A stretch of 64,000 nt of DNA. It comes from Bacteroidales bacterium. GTDB lineage: Bacteria > Bacteroidota > Bacteroidia > Bacteroidales > M50B96. Position 1 is the stretch's first letter; each line of letters begins with the position of its first letter. The stretch is taken from contig JAIOYV010000015.1 of the NCBI GenBank assembly GCA_021740905.1, forward strand, positions 1-64,000, in the 5' to 3' direction. The position numbers and the translations under genes are program-made. The notes below the pieces were generated by a model. It had not been told where the DNA came from. It did not search any database and saw only the letters and a list, made by a program, of their open reading frames with translations. This document shows positions 1 through 8,680 of this stretch, one piece after another.

Positions 1-163
1 TACAAATGTTCGAGTTTGCTAGCCACCAATAGAACGGAACAAGGTATTACTGGTGTAAAGAGCGGTATTGCTGATGTGCTACGAACCGCCGAATACGAGA
101 CCCGTACGTTCGGTGGTGTGAGAGGCGCATCCCGGCTATTTTAGCCGGGGCCGTCTACTCGAT
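1..163 (+). mobile_element. 3' end of a group II intron (domains V and VI), cut by the window edge
   Basis: Positions 90-122 fold as a group II domain V: ACCGCCGAA pairs with UUCGGUGGU over nine base pairs, with a CG bulge and a UACG/CGUA tip helix. Positions 123-163 fold as domain VI: CCCGGCUA/UAGCCGGG with a small loop, a lower GAG/CUC helix and an unpaired A (in CUAC) that fits the branch point. The element ends in AT at 163, the usual AY 3' end. The exon resumes at 164 with TAT in the frame of the downstream repeat protein. One short frame at the left edge stops at 30-32 and could be the tail of the intron-encoded reverse transcriptase, but too little is visible to say. The 5' part lies outside the window. 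Confidence 0.8.
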
Positions 164-1942
164 TATAGCTACACTTCGCCATCGGGTGTGGTGTATACAA
201 ATTCAGGGGTTTATGTAGATACAATCGCAAATGCTGCCGGGTGTGATTCCATTATTTCGATTGATGTAACAATCAATGAGGCCAGTTTCAGCAGCATGAA
301 CGTCTCACAGTGTTACAGCTATACAGCACCCTCTGGAAATATCCTGACCACCTCCGGGACTTACAACGATACGGTCTCCAATTCAGTAGGCTGTGACTCA
401 GTGATTATGATCAACCTTACCATTTATGATCAGTCAACAAGTTCGATTACAATTTCAGAATGTGAAACATATACCTCTCCGGCAGGAAATATCCTTACTT
501 CAACAGGCATTTATACTGACATAATTCCAAATGCTGCCGGTTGTGACTCCATTATTACCATCGACCTTACCATTAACCAAAGCACAACAAACAATTTGGT
601 TGTGGCTGAATGTAGCGGCTATACTTCGCCTTCGGGAATTATTTATACTACATCAGGCAGTTATGTAGATATTATCCCAAATGCAGCCGGATGCGATTCA
701 ATAATTAACATTGATCTATCCATCAACAATACGATTAGTTCAATTACAGCCTCCGAATGTTATAGCTACACTTCATCCTCGGGTGCAGTGTTTACCATTT
801 CCGGAATTTATTCTGATACCATTCCGAATTCGGCAGGGTGTGATTCGATTATTCAAATCGACCTCACCATCAATGACAATACAACCAGCAACCTCATTAT
901 TGCTGAATGTTATAGTTACACCTCTCCTTCAGGAAATATGTATACCACTTCGGGAATTTATTTCGATACCATTCCCAATACAGCAGGGTGTGATTCAATG
1001 ATTGTCATCAACCTGACCATTACGGACAATACTTACTCCAGTATTTCGGCCTCCGGTTGCGGAAGCTATACATCGCCTTCCGGGATGGTTTACGCTACTT
1101 CGGGGACTTATGCGGACACCATTTCGAATTCGGCTGGTTGCGACTCGATTATCACAATCGACTTATCCATTTACGAAGCCACGTCGAGTATCATTTCGGT
1201 TACAGCCTGCGATGCCTATACTTCACCATCTGGAAATACCTGGATAACTTCCGGAACCTATACCGATATTATCCATAACTCGAACGGCTGCGATTCGGTA
1301 ATTACCATCCATCTTACCATCAGCACCGCTACCTACTCGTCGATGAATGCTTTTGAGTGTGGCTATTACGTTGCACCCTCAGGAGCTATTCTTAACACAA
1401 CTGGCACCTATCACGACACAATCTCAAATGCCGGGGGCTGCGATTCCATTATCACTATCAACCTTGTGCTTTCATCGTTGGATTTGACTGTGGCACAGAA
1501 TGGGGCAGTACTTACAGCGAACCAGGGGGGCGGCAGTTTTCAGTGGCTCGATTGTGATGACAATTTTGCCATCATACCGGGTGCCAATTCTGGCACTTTT
1601 ACAGCCACCCAAAACGGGAACTATGCAGTGCAAATAATTTTCGGGAATTGCCGCGACACGACCGGGTGTCTTGAGGTCACCAACATTGGGGTAGACGATT
1701 TGCAATCCCAGTTCTTTGAAGTTTTTCCTGTGCCGGTCGACGACCATATATACATCCAACTTCAACAGAAAGAAAAATCCGCAAGGCTTCAACTATTCAA
1801 TATTGAAGGAAAAGAAGTATTCGGCCAGGTATATTCCGATATTGATAAAATCGATTTTGATTTTCCATTCCCGGCAGGAATGTATCTTATTTTGATTCAA
1901 ACGAAAGATTTTAGAAAGGGGCAGAAAATTATTCAGCGATGA
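164..1942 (+). CDS. Cys-paired repeat surface protein with T9SS type A sorting domain (5' part beyond the intron)
   Basis: The visible part is about nine tandem repeats of roughly 46 residues. Each carries a Tyr/Thr/Ser-rich segment (CYSYTSPSG-like) followed by TSGTYxDTIPN and GCDSIIxIDLTI, so there are two cysteines per repeat that could form an internal disulphide. A non-repeat domain follows (LDLTVAQNGAVL onward), then a T9SS type A sorting domain of about 75 residues (FFEVFPVPVDDHIYIQ to the end). Such repeats occur in Bacteroidota exoproteins and are presumed adhesive; the function is inferred. The open frame extends upstream of the GTG at 188 to the intron junction at 164 and reads YSYTSPSG, an exact continuation of the repeat, so 188 is not a true start. 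The signal peptide should lie in the 5' exon outside the window. Expression needs intron splicing, or else the gene is broken. Confidence 0.85.
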   Translation, partial: YSYTSPSGVVYTNSGVYVDTIANAAGCDSIISIDVTINEASFSSMNVSQCYSYTAPSGNILTTSGTYNDTVSNSVGCDSVIMINLTIYDQSTSSITISECETYTSPAGNILTSTGIYTDIIPNAAGCDSIITIDLTINQSTTNNLVVAECSGYTSPSGIIYTTSGSYVDIIPNAAGCDSIINIDLSINNTISSITASECYSYTSSSGAVFTISGIYSDTIPNSAGCDSIIQIDLTINDNTTSNLIIAECYSYTSPSGNMYTTSGIYFDTIPNTAGCDSMIVINLTITDNTYSSISASGCGSYTSPSGMVYATSGTYADTISNSAGCDSIITIDLSIYEATSSIISVTACDAYTSPSGNTWITSGTYTDIIHNSNGCDSVITIHLTISTATYSSMNAFECGYYVAPSGAILNTTGTYHDTISNAGGCDSIITINLVLSSLDLTVAQNGAVLTANQGGGSFQWLDCDDNFAIIPGANSGTFTATQNGNYAVQIIFGNCRDTTGCLEVTNIGVDDLQSQFFEVFPVPVDDHIYIQLQQKEKSARLQLFNIEGKEVFGQVYSDIDKIDFDFPFPAGMYLILIQTKDFRKGQKIIQR

Positions 1943-2368
1943 CAAAGCGTTAACAAAAAAATAGTGGAACGCAGATCAAACGGATTTTCAAACGCGTATA
2001 CAATCGGTTAATGATTCAAGAAGTCAGCGAAAATTAGCGTTGCTTGCATCTGTGTTATCAGTGTTCCAATCGTAAACGAAACGACCTTGAGATTTAATTC
2101 ATAAATAGGAAGTCGAATAAATATTTTAATTTGAAATGAGATTATATACTCAAATGATGAATTTAGAAATTTCATTCATCAACAAAAATAAGCCGTTCAC
2201 CATTTTGTAATTTTTTTTATCACCCGTATATTTCCATTCATGACTCCTTTCTTTAATTTCATCACATTGCTGTAAAATATTGAAACATAGACTGTTCGTT
2301 CTTCGTAAAAAGAGGCAAATGAAAATGAAATTTTAAACAAATATTTATAAACTTAAAAACAATTTATT
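1943..2368. repeat. Intergenic region with a small imperfect inverted-repeat element
   Basis: No gene is seen in this 426-bp gap. Positions 1965-1978 (TGGAACGCAGATCA) and 2055-2068 (TTATCAGTGTTCCA) form imperfect terminal inverted repeats, 11 of 14 matching, around about 76 bp. This resembles the small non-coding repeats common between Bacteroidota genes. The remaining 300 bp are very AT-rich and should hold the promoter of the DUF4402 gene, but no confident -33/-7 pair was identified. Confidence 0.4.
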
Positions 2369-2881
2369 ATGAAAACTATCAGCAAACTCTCCGCCCTCGC
2401 AATCGTAATGATCCTTTTTGCCACAAGCACTTTTGCACAGGTCACAGCTACGGCTTCTGCCTCAGCACAAATCCTAACTCCAATTGCCATTACCAAAACG
2501 GTTGATATGAACTTTGGTAACCTTGCAGTGAACGCAACATCAGGAACAATTGTCCTGACCCCTGCCAGTTCGAGATCGAACACAGGTGGTGTCACTTTCC
2601 TAAACGGAAACAATGGAACCGTAACCGCAGCATCTTTCACCGTTACAGGACTTGCAGATGCAACCTATTCCATTACCTTGCCTGCCGGTGCAACAACCAT
2701 TAGCTACTCGGGCAACGATATGACAGTTGATTCTTGGACCAGCACCCCAACTCCTACCGGAACGCTTACAGGTGGTACTCAAACTCTCAACGTAGGTGCA
2801 ACTTTGAATGTACCCGCAAGTTCACCCGCAGGATTGTACACATCGGCTACCCCTTTCGAAGTAACCGTAAATTATAACTAA
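2369..2881 (+). CDS. DUF4402 domain-containing secreted protein
   Basis: The 170-residue product has a Sec signal peptide (MKTISKLSALAIVMILFATSTFAQ, cleavage after about residue 23). The mature Ala/Thr/Ser-rich all-beta domain starts with the DUF4402 pattern (ITKTVDMNFGNLAV) and ends in the typical short beta strand (PFEVTVNYN). DUF4402 proteins are small secreted or surface proteins of unknown function, often suspected to be pilin-like or matrix components; that role is inference. The ATG is preceded by an A/T-rich leader without a Shine-Dalgarno, usual for this phylum. A strong hairpin terminator lies about 75 bp downstream, so it is probably monocistronic. Confidence 0.85.
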   Translation: MKTISKLSALAIVMILFATSTFAQVTATASASAQILTPIAITKTVDMNFGNLAVNATSGTIVLTPASSRSNTGGVTFLNGNNGTVTAASFTVTGLADATYSITLPAGATTISYSGNDMTVDSWTSTPTPTGTLTGGTQTLNVGATLNVPASSPAGLYTSATPFEVTVNYN

Positions 2882-2954
2882 GATTAATAAGCGATAAACG
2901 CGGACAAACTAATAGAGACGGAAATCGCTTTTAGTTTATCCCACAGGAATTGAT

Positions 2955-2990
2955 AACATGGAATGGGCCCGGCTCATTCCATGTTTTTTT
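2955..2990 (+). terminator. Rho-independent terminator after the DUF4402 gene
   Basis: AACATGGAATG (2955-2965) pairs perfectly with CATTCCATGTT (2975-2985) around a GC-rich loop and is followed by a run of T to 2990. It is oriented to end the plus-strand transcript of the DUF4402 gene. Confidence 0.85.
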
Positions 2991-3071
2991 ATGCCATGTT
3001 TGACGAGGGGCAAAGGATTAAGTTGAAAACGCATGGGAGTTATAACTGTTTCCCCTTCTTCCTGATCCACT

Positions 3072-3593
3072 CTATTTCAGTTTTAACGGGGTCTTGCAAT
3101 ATGCTTTTCTTCCACAATTGTCGCAATGCTTTCCCATCCAAACGGTGTCGAATTGCTCCATTAGTTGGTTGATGAACTGCTTGTCATCAGTTATCATCCC
3201 GGTTTCAAAATTGCGGTTGTTCTCACTTTTCAACCCTAAGCCGGCCCCTGTTAAATTGGCCGAGCCGAAATATGCAAAGGTCGAATCAATTATTATCATT
3301 TTAAAATGGACCCGTGGGCACAACCCCATTTCAATATTTTTTTGAAGTAAGGGATATTTCTTGAGGCTGGTTTTAAAATTAACCCCTGGTTCCTTGGCAT
3401 GAAGTATCCGGATGCCTACCCGTTTGCGCGATAATGCATCGAGGACGGACAAAAAGGAAACTGCGCGTGGTGCCGCTTTTACGTGCAGGTCTTTAATGTC
3501 GGCGGTGCCTATCCATACAAACTCTTTGGCGTATTTCACCTTTTCGATTACCTTGGTGTAATGGTCGTGGTTATGTATTATATTTTGCGACAT
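3072..3593 (-). CDS. Phospholipase D-like (single HKD) protein
   Basis: The 173-residue protein carries one PLD-superfamily motif: H96-x-K98 (HFK), D103, then FGSANLTGAG with S111 and N113. One motif per chain is typical of members that act as dimers, such as Nuc-type nucleases. No signal peptide is seen. The C-terminus has a cysteine cluster (HCDNCGRKAYC) that may bind metal. Residues 24-30 (FVWIGTA) match the first beta strand of the fold. It lies 39 bp downstream of, and on the same strand as, the SLATT gene, so the two are probably co-transcribed. The substrate (nucleic acid or phospholipid) cannot be told from sequence. Confidence 0.8.
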   Translation of the reverse strand: MSQNIIHNHDHYTKVIEKVKYAKEFVWIGTADIKDLHVKAAPRAVSFLSVLDALSRKRVGIRILHAKEPGVNFKTSLKKYPLLQKNIEMGLCPRVHFKMIIIDSTFAYFGSANLTGAGLGLKSENNRNFETGMITDDKQFINQLMEQFDTVWMGKHCDNCGRKAYCKTPLKLK

Positions 3594-3632
3594 TGGGATA
3601 ATATTGCTTTCCTCTGCATAGCGAATACAGAC

Positions 3633-4139
3633 TTAATCAGTATTTTCAGTTCCTCGCAAATCGGCCCTGGCCTCCAAATTCTTTTCCATATCGGGAGCAC
3701 CTCTAATTTTCATCCAGTATTTCAATGTATCCTCCAGGATCAGATCTAATCTAATTTTGAATTTATTAAGCTCCTCTGTTGTTATTTCATTGGGATCGAT
3801 ACCTGACCTCCAGAAATCTAAATCCCGTTGAAGGTCTTTAAGACGTACAAATGTTACTGTTTCTCTCACCCAAAGGGCTTTGGGATCAAAAAAAGCTTCA
3901 TACGCAGAAAGTACTGTAATACTTGCACCTAATACGAGAGAGACATTACTTAAAGCATTCGTTAAACTGGCATCGCCGAACTTAATTCCAAGCAAAACTG
4001 TAATAATTGCCGCAAGAAGAACAGAGATAATCTTTAGACGGAAAGCTGTTTTTTTATACCGTGAAGATTCATTCTTGTATCTGTCTGTTAGTGTTTTAAG
4101 TTCTTTGGTGAAAAATTCAACCTGTTCGTTTGTACTCAT
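3633..4139 (-). CDS. SLATT/DUF4231-like two-helix membrane protein
   Basis: The 168-residue protein has a charged, probably coiled N-terminal helix (residues 1-30), two hydrophobic helices at about 32-52 (LKIISVLLAAIITVLLGIKF) and 62-84, and a long helical C-terminal tail rich in Asp, Glu and Arg. This is the SLATT / DUF4231 arrangement. SLATT proteins are predicted pore-forming effectors in nucleotide-signal and other conflict systems. The gene begins a likely two-gene unit with the PLD-like gene. The family assignment rests on topology and motif feel, so moderate confidence. Confidence 0.7.
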   Translation of the reverse strand: MSTNEQVEFFTKELKTLTDRYKNESSRYKKTAFRLKIISVLLAAIITVLLGIKFGDASLTNALSNVSLVLGASITVLSAYEAFFDPKALWVRETVTFVRLKDLQRDLDFWRSGIDPNEITTEELNKFKIRLDLILEDTLKYWMKIRGAPDMEKNLEARADLRGTENTD

Positions 4140-4300
4140 ATTATACTTTTATTTGATATAGCATATACAAATACAAATGTAATAATATAATAGTGAATCG
4201 GTAAAGGTGCTTCCTACTGGCTAATGTAAAATACATTCAATCCATATACTAAAGGCTTTATTCCACTGGGTAATCTAATTTGAATTGTGGCCCATTCCTT

Positions 4301-4606
4301 TTATTTCTTTTTAGCTTTTTTCTTTTTGGGCTTTGGCTCGGGAAGTTCCTTCACCGAAACCCGCACCAATTCGCTCAGCCATTCCCGGTCTTCCAATTTG
4401 TCTTCGATAAGAAAACTATTCTTTGCACCAGGGTAGGGTGGGGCTTCAACCGGATTTTTAATAAATGATCTTCCTGCCTCGGTAGGTTTTATAAAGAGCT
4501 TGTTGTCGCACACGAGACCAAATATTTTCCCTTCAGAATAAATACCAAACTCACCAAACATGTGCTTGAAGGAAATCTGGCCTGCATTTTCAATCTGGTC
4601 AACCAC
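4301..4606 (-). CDS. TfoX N-terminal-like protein, frameshifted near its start
   Basis: The product matches the TfoX/Sxy N-terminal family of small cytoplasmic proteins: HMFGEFGIYSEGKIFGLV, then KLFIKPTEAGRSFI and PPYPGAKNSFLIED, with a lysine-rich tail. Only a GTG at 4606 opens this frame. The natural start looks like the ATG at 4637, which reads M-A-S-K and then runs into a run of five A (minus strand; 4625-4629). One A fewer would give MASKQEFVEFVVDQ in frame with the rest. So the gene carries a +1 shift after codon 4: a real mutation, a sequencing error, or a slippage site. Family function outside competence regulation is unclear. Confidence 0.75.
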   Translation of the reverse strand: MVDQIENAGQISFKHMFGEFGIYSEGKIFGLVCDNKLFIKPTEAGRSFIKNPVEAPPYPGAKNSFLIEDKLEDREWLSELVRVSVKELPEPKPKKKKAKKK

Positions 4607-4643
4607 AAATTCTACAAATTCTTGTTTTTGATGCCATGATACT

Positions 4644-5102
4644 TCATTCTAAATCATTTGCAATCACATTCACCGTCAATGTCTGCCCGATTCCAAGTTT
4701 TGGGATCAAAGCATGAAAAGTTACGATGGGGGCAATCATAGTTGCATTTAGAGTAAATGTTACGGTTAATTCCTGATCCCCCGATTTGCACTTTTCGATT
4801 AATTTATATTCAATTGAATCATACCCACTGGTCAAGCCCTTTTTGCCAAGCACTAAATCGTAGATGGTGAAATCGATTTCTGGCTGGCAAGGTCCTTCGG
4901 CTTGTGCCTCAAAATCTTCCTGATTGTTGAAGATTATGAATTGTTCGTACAAGCTTAACTGGATTTGGTATTGGGTGTCGGTACACCCATATTCATTTTC
5001 GAGACTGGTAATCTCTACTATTTTATCCTCACATTCTTTGTCGCACGACTGACTCGCAAAAGCGACAGAAAGGATTATCATACATTTAATCAGTTTCTTC
5101 AT
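4644..5102 (-). CDS. Hypothetical lipoprotein
   Basis: The 152-residue product begins with a lipoprotein signal (MKKLIKCMIILSVAFASQSC, lipidated Cys at residue 20). The mature part has four further cysteines and a beta-rich C-terminal half ending TVNVIANDLE. No family was recognised. It precedes the TfoX-like gene on the same strand, the stop lying just upstream of that gene's presumed ATG, so co-transcription is possible. Confidence 0.7.
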   Translation of the reverse strand: MKKLIKCMIILSVAFASQSCDKECEDKIVEITSLENEYGCTDTQYQIQLSLYEQFIIFNNQEDFEAQAEGPCQPEIDFTIYDLVLGKKGLTSGYDSIEYKLIEKCKSGDQELTVTFTLNATMIAPIVTFHALIPKLGIGQTLTVNVIANDLE

Positions 5103-5283
5103 ACTTCCGGTTTTAAAGTGCGTAAGTGAAATGATGTTTTTTAATGAAGTCGCATTATACGTCTTTTATACAAAACTACAAAAATAGGGTTTACGAAACT
5201 TTGGCTGATCAGAATCAAACTTTAGGAATCATGCTCTTTGCGACCCTTTGAGCCTTCCTGTTTTTGTGGCCTTTTTGTTTCAA

Positions 5284-6744
5284 TCAAAACATATAAGCCA
5301 TTGAGAAATAAGTTGCCCTGTTTTTAAAGTCACTCATATTCGCATCTTTTGCCAGGCTCGACAACCCGAGACTAAAGTTTACACTCACAAAAACGGAGTT
5401 TTGCTCAAAGCCAAATCCATAAACAATACCTGTTTCGGTTTGCTCAAATGAATTATCAAAATCCAACGATTTTCCGTTGGCCGTACCACTAAAGTGGTAT
5501 CTGTAATATGCCCCAAGGGTAGCATAAACCCGTGGATTGTATCCGCCACCAGAACTCGCTATAACAAGGCTTACTGGGATCTTTAAGCTGTGGACCCTGA
5601 AGTTTCCGGTTTCGTAATCGCTTGCCGAACTCGAATACAACACCTCCGGTTGAAGTAAAAAGTGTTTCGTAATTTTTATTTGAGACACAAGGCCCACCTC
5701 GTAACTGAACCTTCGTTTCCCGTTAAAAAACTCGTTTGGATACGCATGAAAACTACTCCCAACATGTGCTTTTACCCCATATCTAAAGAAGGGCTGGCCT
5801 GATTGTTTTGCAGCAACCATCAATTTTTTGTTGGGCACAAGCGAGTCTTTATTGGCAAGTTCAATGGTTAACTCAAAAAGCAAACCTGCGATTTTTTCCA
5901 TCCCTTCGTAGTCGATGGTTTCCCTATCGTCTTCTGGTTGGTGGTAGGGGCCAACAATCCCTGAGGTTACGTGAATGGCCGGGATGCCTATGTCGCCAAA
6001 GGGTTTCGAATCTGTCCTGCCCGATAAACTCTCCGGGATCTCCTTTAATTTTACTTCATGCTTTTTCGCAATTCTGTCAAGTAGTTCTATGCCCCCTGTT
6101 AAATTCGCCATGGCTCCCATTATCAGGGAATTGCTTTCGGCATACCGGCCAACCATGTCAATGCTCATCATCAGTTTTACATTTTCAATTGGGATAACAT
6201 TTTGCCCAATAAAATCTATGGAACCCCGCAAACCACTCTCTTCTCCATCGAATGCGATAATAAGCACACTTCGTTTCAACTTCTCTTTTTGCTGAACCAA
6301 GGCCCTGCCAAGCTCAATTATGGCCGATGTTCCAGACGCATTATCATCGGCCCCATTGTACACAACTTTTACCCCATCAATGTATGTGTACGAAAGGTGA
6401 TCGTAATGGGCACCCAAAACAATGTATTCATTTTTCAACTTAGGATCGGTGCCTTCAATAATGCCCACCACATTGTTCCCTTTCAACATAGATTGCCCTA
6501 CCCGGGTGTAAAAAGGGTGAAAATATCCTTCCCCTGCCGGTGCAATGCCAATTTCTTTAAAGAGGTTCGCAATATATATTGCAGCTTTAAGGCCACCCTC
6601 AGTGGATAATCCGCGCCCTTCAAGCGAATCGCTGGCTAAATAGTAAACATGCTTTTTTAACGAATCGGCAGGGATTGTTACCTGCCCAATTGTGCTTAGG
6701 CTTAGGAATAGTGCTAAGGCGCAAGTTATTAGGTTTCTGGTCAT
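5284..6744 (-). CDS. M28 family zinc peptidase fused to an outer-membrane beta-barrel domain
   Basis: The 486-residue protein has a signal peptide (1-20) and an M28 metallopeptidase domain (about 25-300). The co-catalytic zinc ligands are present: H113 (GAHYDH), D134 (GADDNASG), the E168-E169 pair (DGEES), D196 (IDMVGR) and H268 (YHQPED). The domain should act as an aminopeptidase or related exopeptidase. Residues from about 320 to the end (RYGVKAHVGSSFHAY onward, last residue Phe) have alternating hydrophobic strands like the OmpA/PorT-type barrel family (OMP_b-brl_2). So the peptidase is predicted to be anchored in the outer membrane by its own barrel. Most M28 enzymes end near residue 300-350, so this fusion is unusual. 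Confidence 0.85.
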   Translation of the reverse strand: MTRNLITCALALFLSLSTIGQVTIPADSLKKHVYYLASDSLEGRGLSTEGGLKAAIYIANLFKEIGIAPAGEGYFHPFYTRVGQSMLKGNNVVGIIEGTDPKLKNEYIVLGAHYDHLSYTYIDGVKVVYNGADDNASGTSAIIELGRALVQQKEKLKRSVLIIAFDGEESGLRGSIDFIGQNVIPIENVKLMMSIDMVGRYAESNSLIMGAMANLTGGIELLDRIAKKHEVKLKEIPESLSGRTDSKPFGDIGIPAIHVTSGIVGPYHQPEDDRETIDYEGMEKIAGLLFELTIELANKDSLVPNKKLMVAAKQSGQPFFRYGVKAHVGSSFHAYPNEFFNGKRRFSYEVGLVSQIKITKHFLLQPEVLYSSSASDYETGNFRVHSLKIPVSLVIASSGGGYNPRVYATLGAYYRYHFSGTANGKSLDFDNSFEQTETGIVYGFGFEQNSVFVSVNFSLGLSSLAKDANMSDFKNRATYFSMAYMF

Positions 6745-6865
6745 AGTGTTTGAATATGATTTAGACTTTGGTTTTTATATTATTCAGAGATTCCAAAAGC
6801 ATACGTGGCTAGCCAAGTAGCACTGTTTTTCACATGAGTTATGCGACTTTTTCATTGCCTATGCT

Positions 6866-7801
6866 TTATTCTATTATAAATTTTCCAGTCGAGATCAATT
6901 GTTTGTCGGTGGCGAGTTGGAAAAAATAAAAACCATTTGCCAAACCTGTTCTTTTAATGATTTGTTGGTTTGATGCCGGGTTATTGCTCCGAATCGTTTT
7001 CACAAGCTTGCCCTGGTAGTCAAAAACGGTCAATGTAGTTTTTTCATTTTTGGGATTATCAAAAAGTATCGTTGCAAAGTCGTGAAAAGGATTGGGGGAA
7101 ATGTTGCATGGGTTGATTTCAGTAAATTCAAATTTGCCCAAAGTCCCACCCGAAAGAGATACATCATCAATCCATAATGTCGTCCCTACGGTTACTCCAT
7201 TTCCGGGAAATGCACGGATAAGATTCCCTGTCTCGGCTAAAGCTTTGCTTGTTGCAAATACGATTTGAATGATATTGGGAGTATCCGGTACAAAATAATA
7301 TATGGGGATTGTCATCGGGGTATAGGTATTGGTGTCGTTGATAATTGAGACATTTCCTTCGCCCACAATTTGTTCAACATGCCCTGTGTTGTCAAGCGTA
7401 TGCAACTTGACATAAACAAATCCGGTGTCCAGCCCCATCCGGTTGAATTTGTAATAAAAATTGAGTTCTCCAGGCCGTTGGTTATAGGGGATCCCGAAAG
7501 TATAATAAGGATAACCAGGACTGCCATAAGCTAAATAACCCATAGTAATTGCAGAAGTAAAAGGACCATCATCCGCTTCCAGTTTAACAGCGTAGTTGCC
7601 ACTGTGTGAATTTGAGGTTCGCCATGCTGTGAGAGGAATAGGATCTTCTGGTACGGATGCAGCAAATGCAGTAGTCATCCAACTTACCGGATAAAAAGGA
7701 GTATAAGTGGTATCCCATTGCTCTATCCCCCCATTGATTACTTGTTGCCCATGTAGATTTACACTAAAGACCAGGGTGAGAATTAATAATCTAAATTTCA
7801 T
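6866..7801 (-). CDS. Secreted protein with PCMD-like N-terminal domain and T9SS sorting domain
   Basis: The 311-residue protein has a signal peptide (1-18, ending HGQ). The N-terminal beta-sandwich-like domain opens with NGGIEQWDTT and SGNYAVKLE, as in carbohydrate-binding or PCMD-type domains of Bacteroidota exoproteins. The T9SS type A domain (about 232-311) contains ISPNPFHDFATI, LTVFDYQGKLVKTI and ANGFYFFQL. It is expected to be secreted by the type IX system. The ligand is unknown. Confidence 0.8.
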   Translation of the reverse strand: MKFRLLILTLVFSVNLHGQQVINGGIEQWDTTYTPFYPVSWMTTAFAASVPEDPIPLTAWRTSNSHSGNYAVKLEADDGPFTSAITMGYLAYGSPGYPYYTFGIPYNQRPGELNFYYKFNRMGLDTGFVYVKLHTLDNTGHVEQIVGEGNVSIINDTNTYTPMTIPIYYFVPDTPNIIQIVFATSKALAETGNLIRAFPGNGVTVGTTLWIDDVSLSGGTLGKFEFTEINPCNISPNPFHDFATILFDNPKNEKTTLTVFDYQGKLVKTIRSNNPASNQQIIKRTGLANGFYFFQLATDKQLISTGKFIIE

Positions 7802-7937
7802 AGCATCATCTTTTTAAGGATTTGAAAAACTCGCCGATATTTCAATTGACAATTTTGTATTTCATTTAGTTGCCCCTCTTTTTTATTTAACTTTAAAGAT
7901 AGCATTCAATCACCACATATCATACATTCCCGATATA

Positions 7938-8630
7938 CTATTGAATTTCCCTCAGCTCCTTCAAATACTTCCGCACATAGTCCTCTTTCTTTTTCAGCTT
8001 GTATTGCATGATATAGCGCGGGTGTTCCAGTGGAACTATTTTTTCAAAGTACTTCCTCTCTTTGTTCAACTTTAAAAGGTATTTGTAATTTTTGCCATTG
8101 CCCAGGCAATAACAGACATCCCTATTGATCCCAAAAGAAAGCTGGGCTTCGAGAGATTTTATGATGAATGGTTCAACGATTGACAGCAACTCCCGACTGT
8201 CGTAATAGTTATAATTTTTCTCCTTTCCGTTTTGGCTGTCAATAACAAAGCCCAAGGGGCAAACAGCTCCAATATAAAATTCAGCATAAAATTGGCTGGC
8301 CCCGCCAAAAGCTGAAATCATTTCATATACAAAGGCTGAGGATAGTTCGTGGGTTTCTTTTCCTTGAAAATCAAGTTTGCAATGTTCTTTCAATTGTTTG
8401 GGGTCGGTAAATGGGATTCCGGTTACCCCGGCACCAAACCGGCCGGGATTAATGCCCAGGATGATTCGTCGGCTTTTGTTGTCGGCATAATATTTTCGGT
8501 AAAACTCGGAGGAAATTTGCAGGGCTTCCGGGTTTTCAGCATAAGGGTTCATTATCCTGATGCCATCTGGCAAAGGATCGCTGAAATTCAACTGTTGGTT
8601 AAATCGAATGATCTTTTCTGCAATTTTCAT
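7938..8630 (-). CDS. SMUG2-type uracil-DNA glycosylase (DUF4918 family)
   Basis: The 230-residue cytoplasmic protein has the family 3 uracil-glycosylase motif 1, here LGINPGRFGAGVTGIPFTD (residues 58-76), and motif 2 as LEHPRYI near residue 205, corresponding to the HPS/HPR DNA-intercalation loop. Length and motifs fit the SMUG2 / DUF4918 family, which excises uracil or related bases in base-excision repair. It shows no functional link with the neighbouring exoprotein genes. A hairpin just upstream separates its transcript from the giant gene before it. Confidence 0.85.
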   Translation of the reverse strand: MKIAEKIIRFNQQLNFSDPLPDGIRIMNPYAENPEALQISSEFYRKYYADNKSRRIILGINPGRFGAGVTGIPFTDPKQLKEHCKLDFQGKETHELSSAFVYEMISAFGGASQFYAEFYIGAVCPLGFVIDSQNGKEKNYNYYDSRELLSIVEPFIIKSLEAQLSFGINRDVCYCLGNGKNYKYLLKLNKERKYFEKIVPLEHPRYIMQYKLKKKEDYVRKYLKELREIQ

Positions 8631-8650
8631 TTACCAAAGAAACAAAGAAA

Positions 8651-8680
8651 AGCCGGCAATTGCTCACCGGCCTTTCATTC
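8651..8680 (-). terminator. Terminator of the giant protease/SprB gene
   Basis: Read on the minus strand, AAAGGCCGG and CCGGCTTT pair around a short loop and are followed by TTCTTTG. It sits between the giant gene (ending at 8954) and the glycosylase start (8630). Similar GCCGGTG...CACCGGC hairpins follow the third paralogue and the remnant at 40 kb. Confidence 0.65.

Noticed and set aside
1-163. Intron-encoded reverse transcriptase
   Set aside because: Only about nine codons of a possible C-terminus are visible, too few to support a gene.
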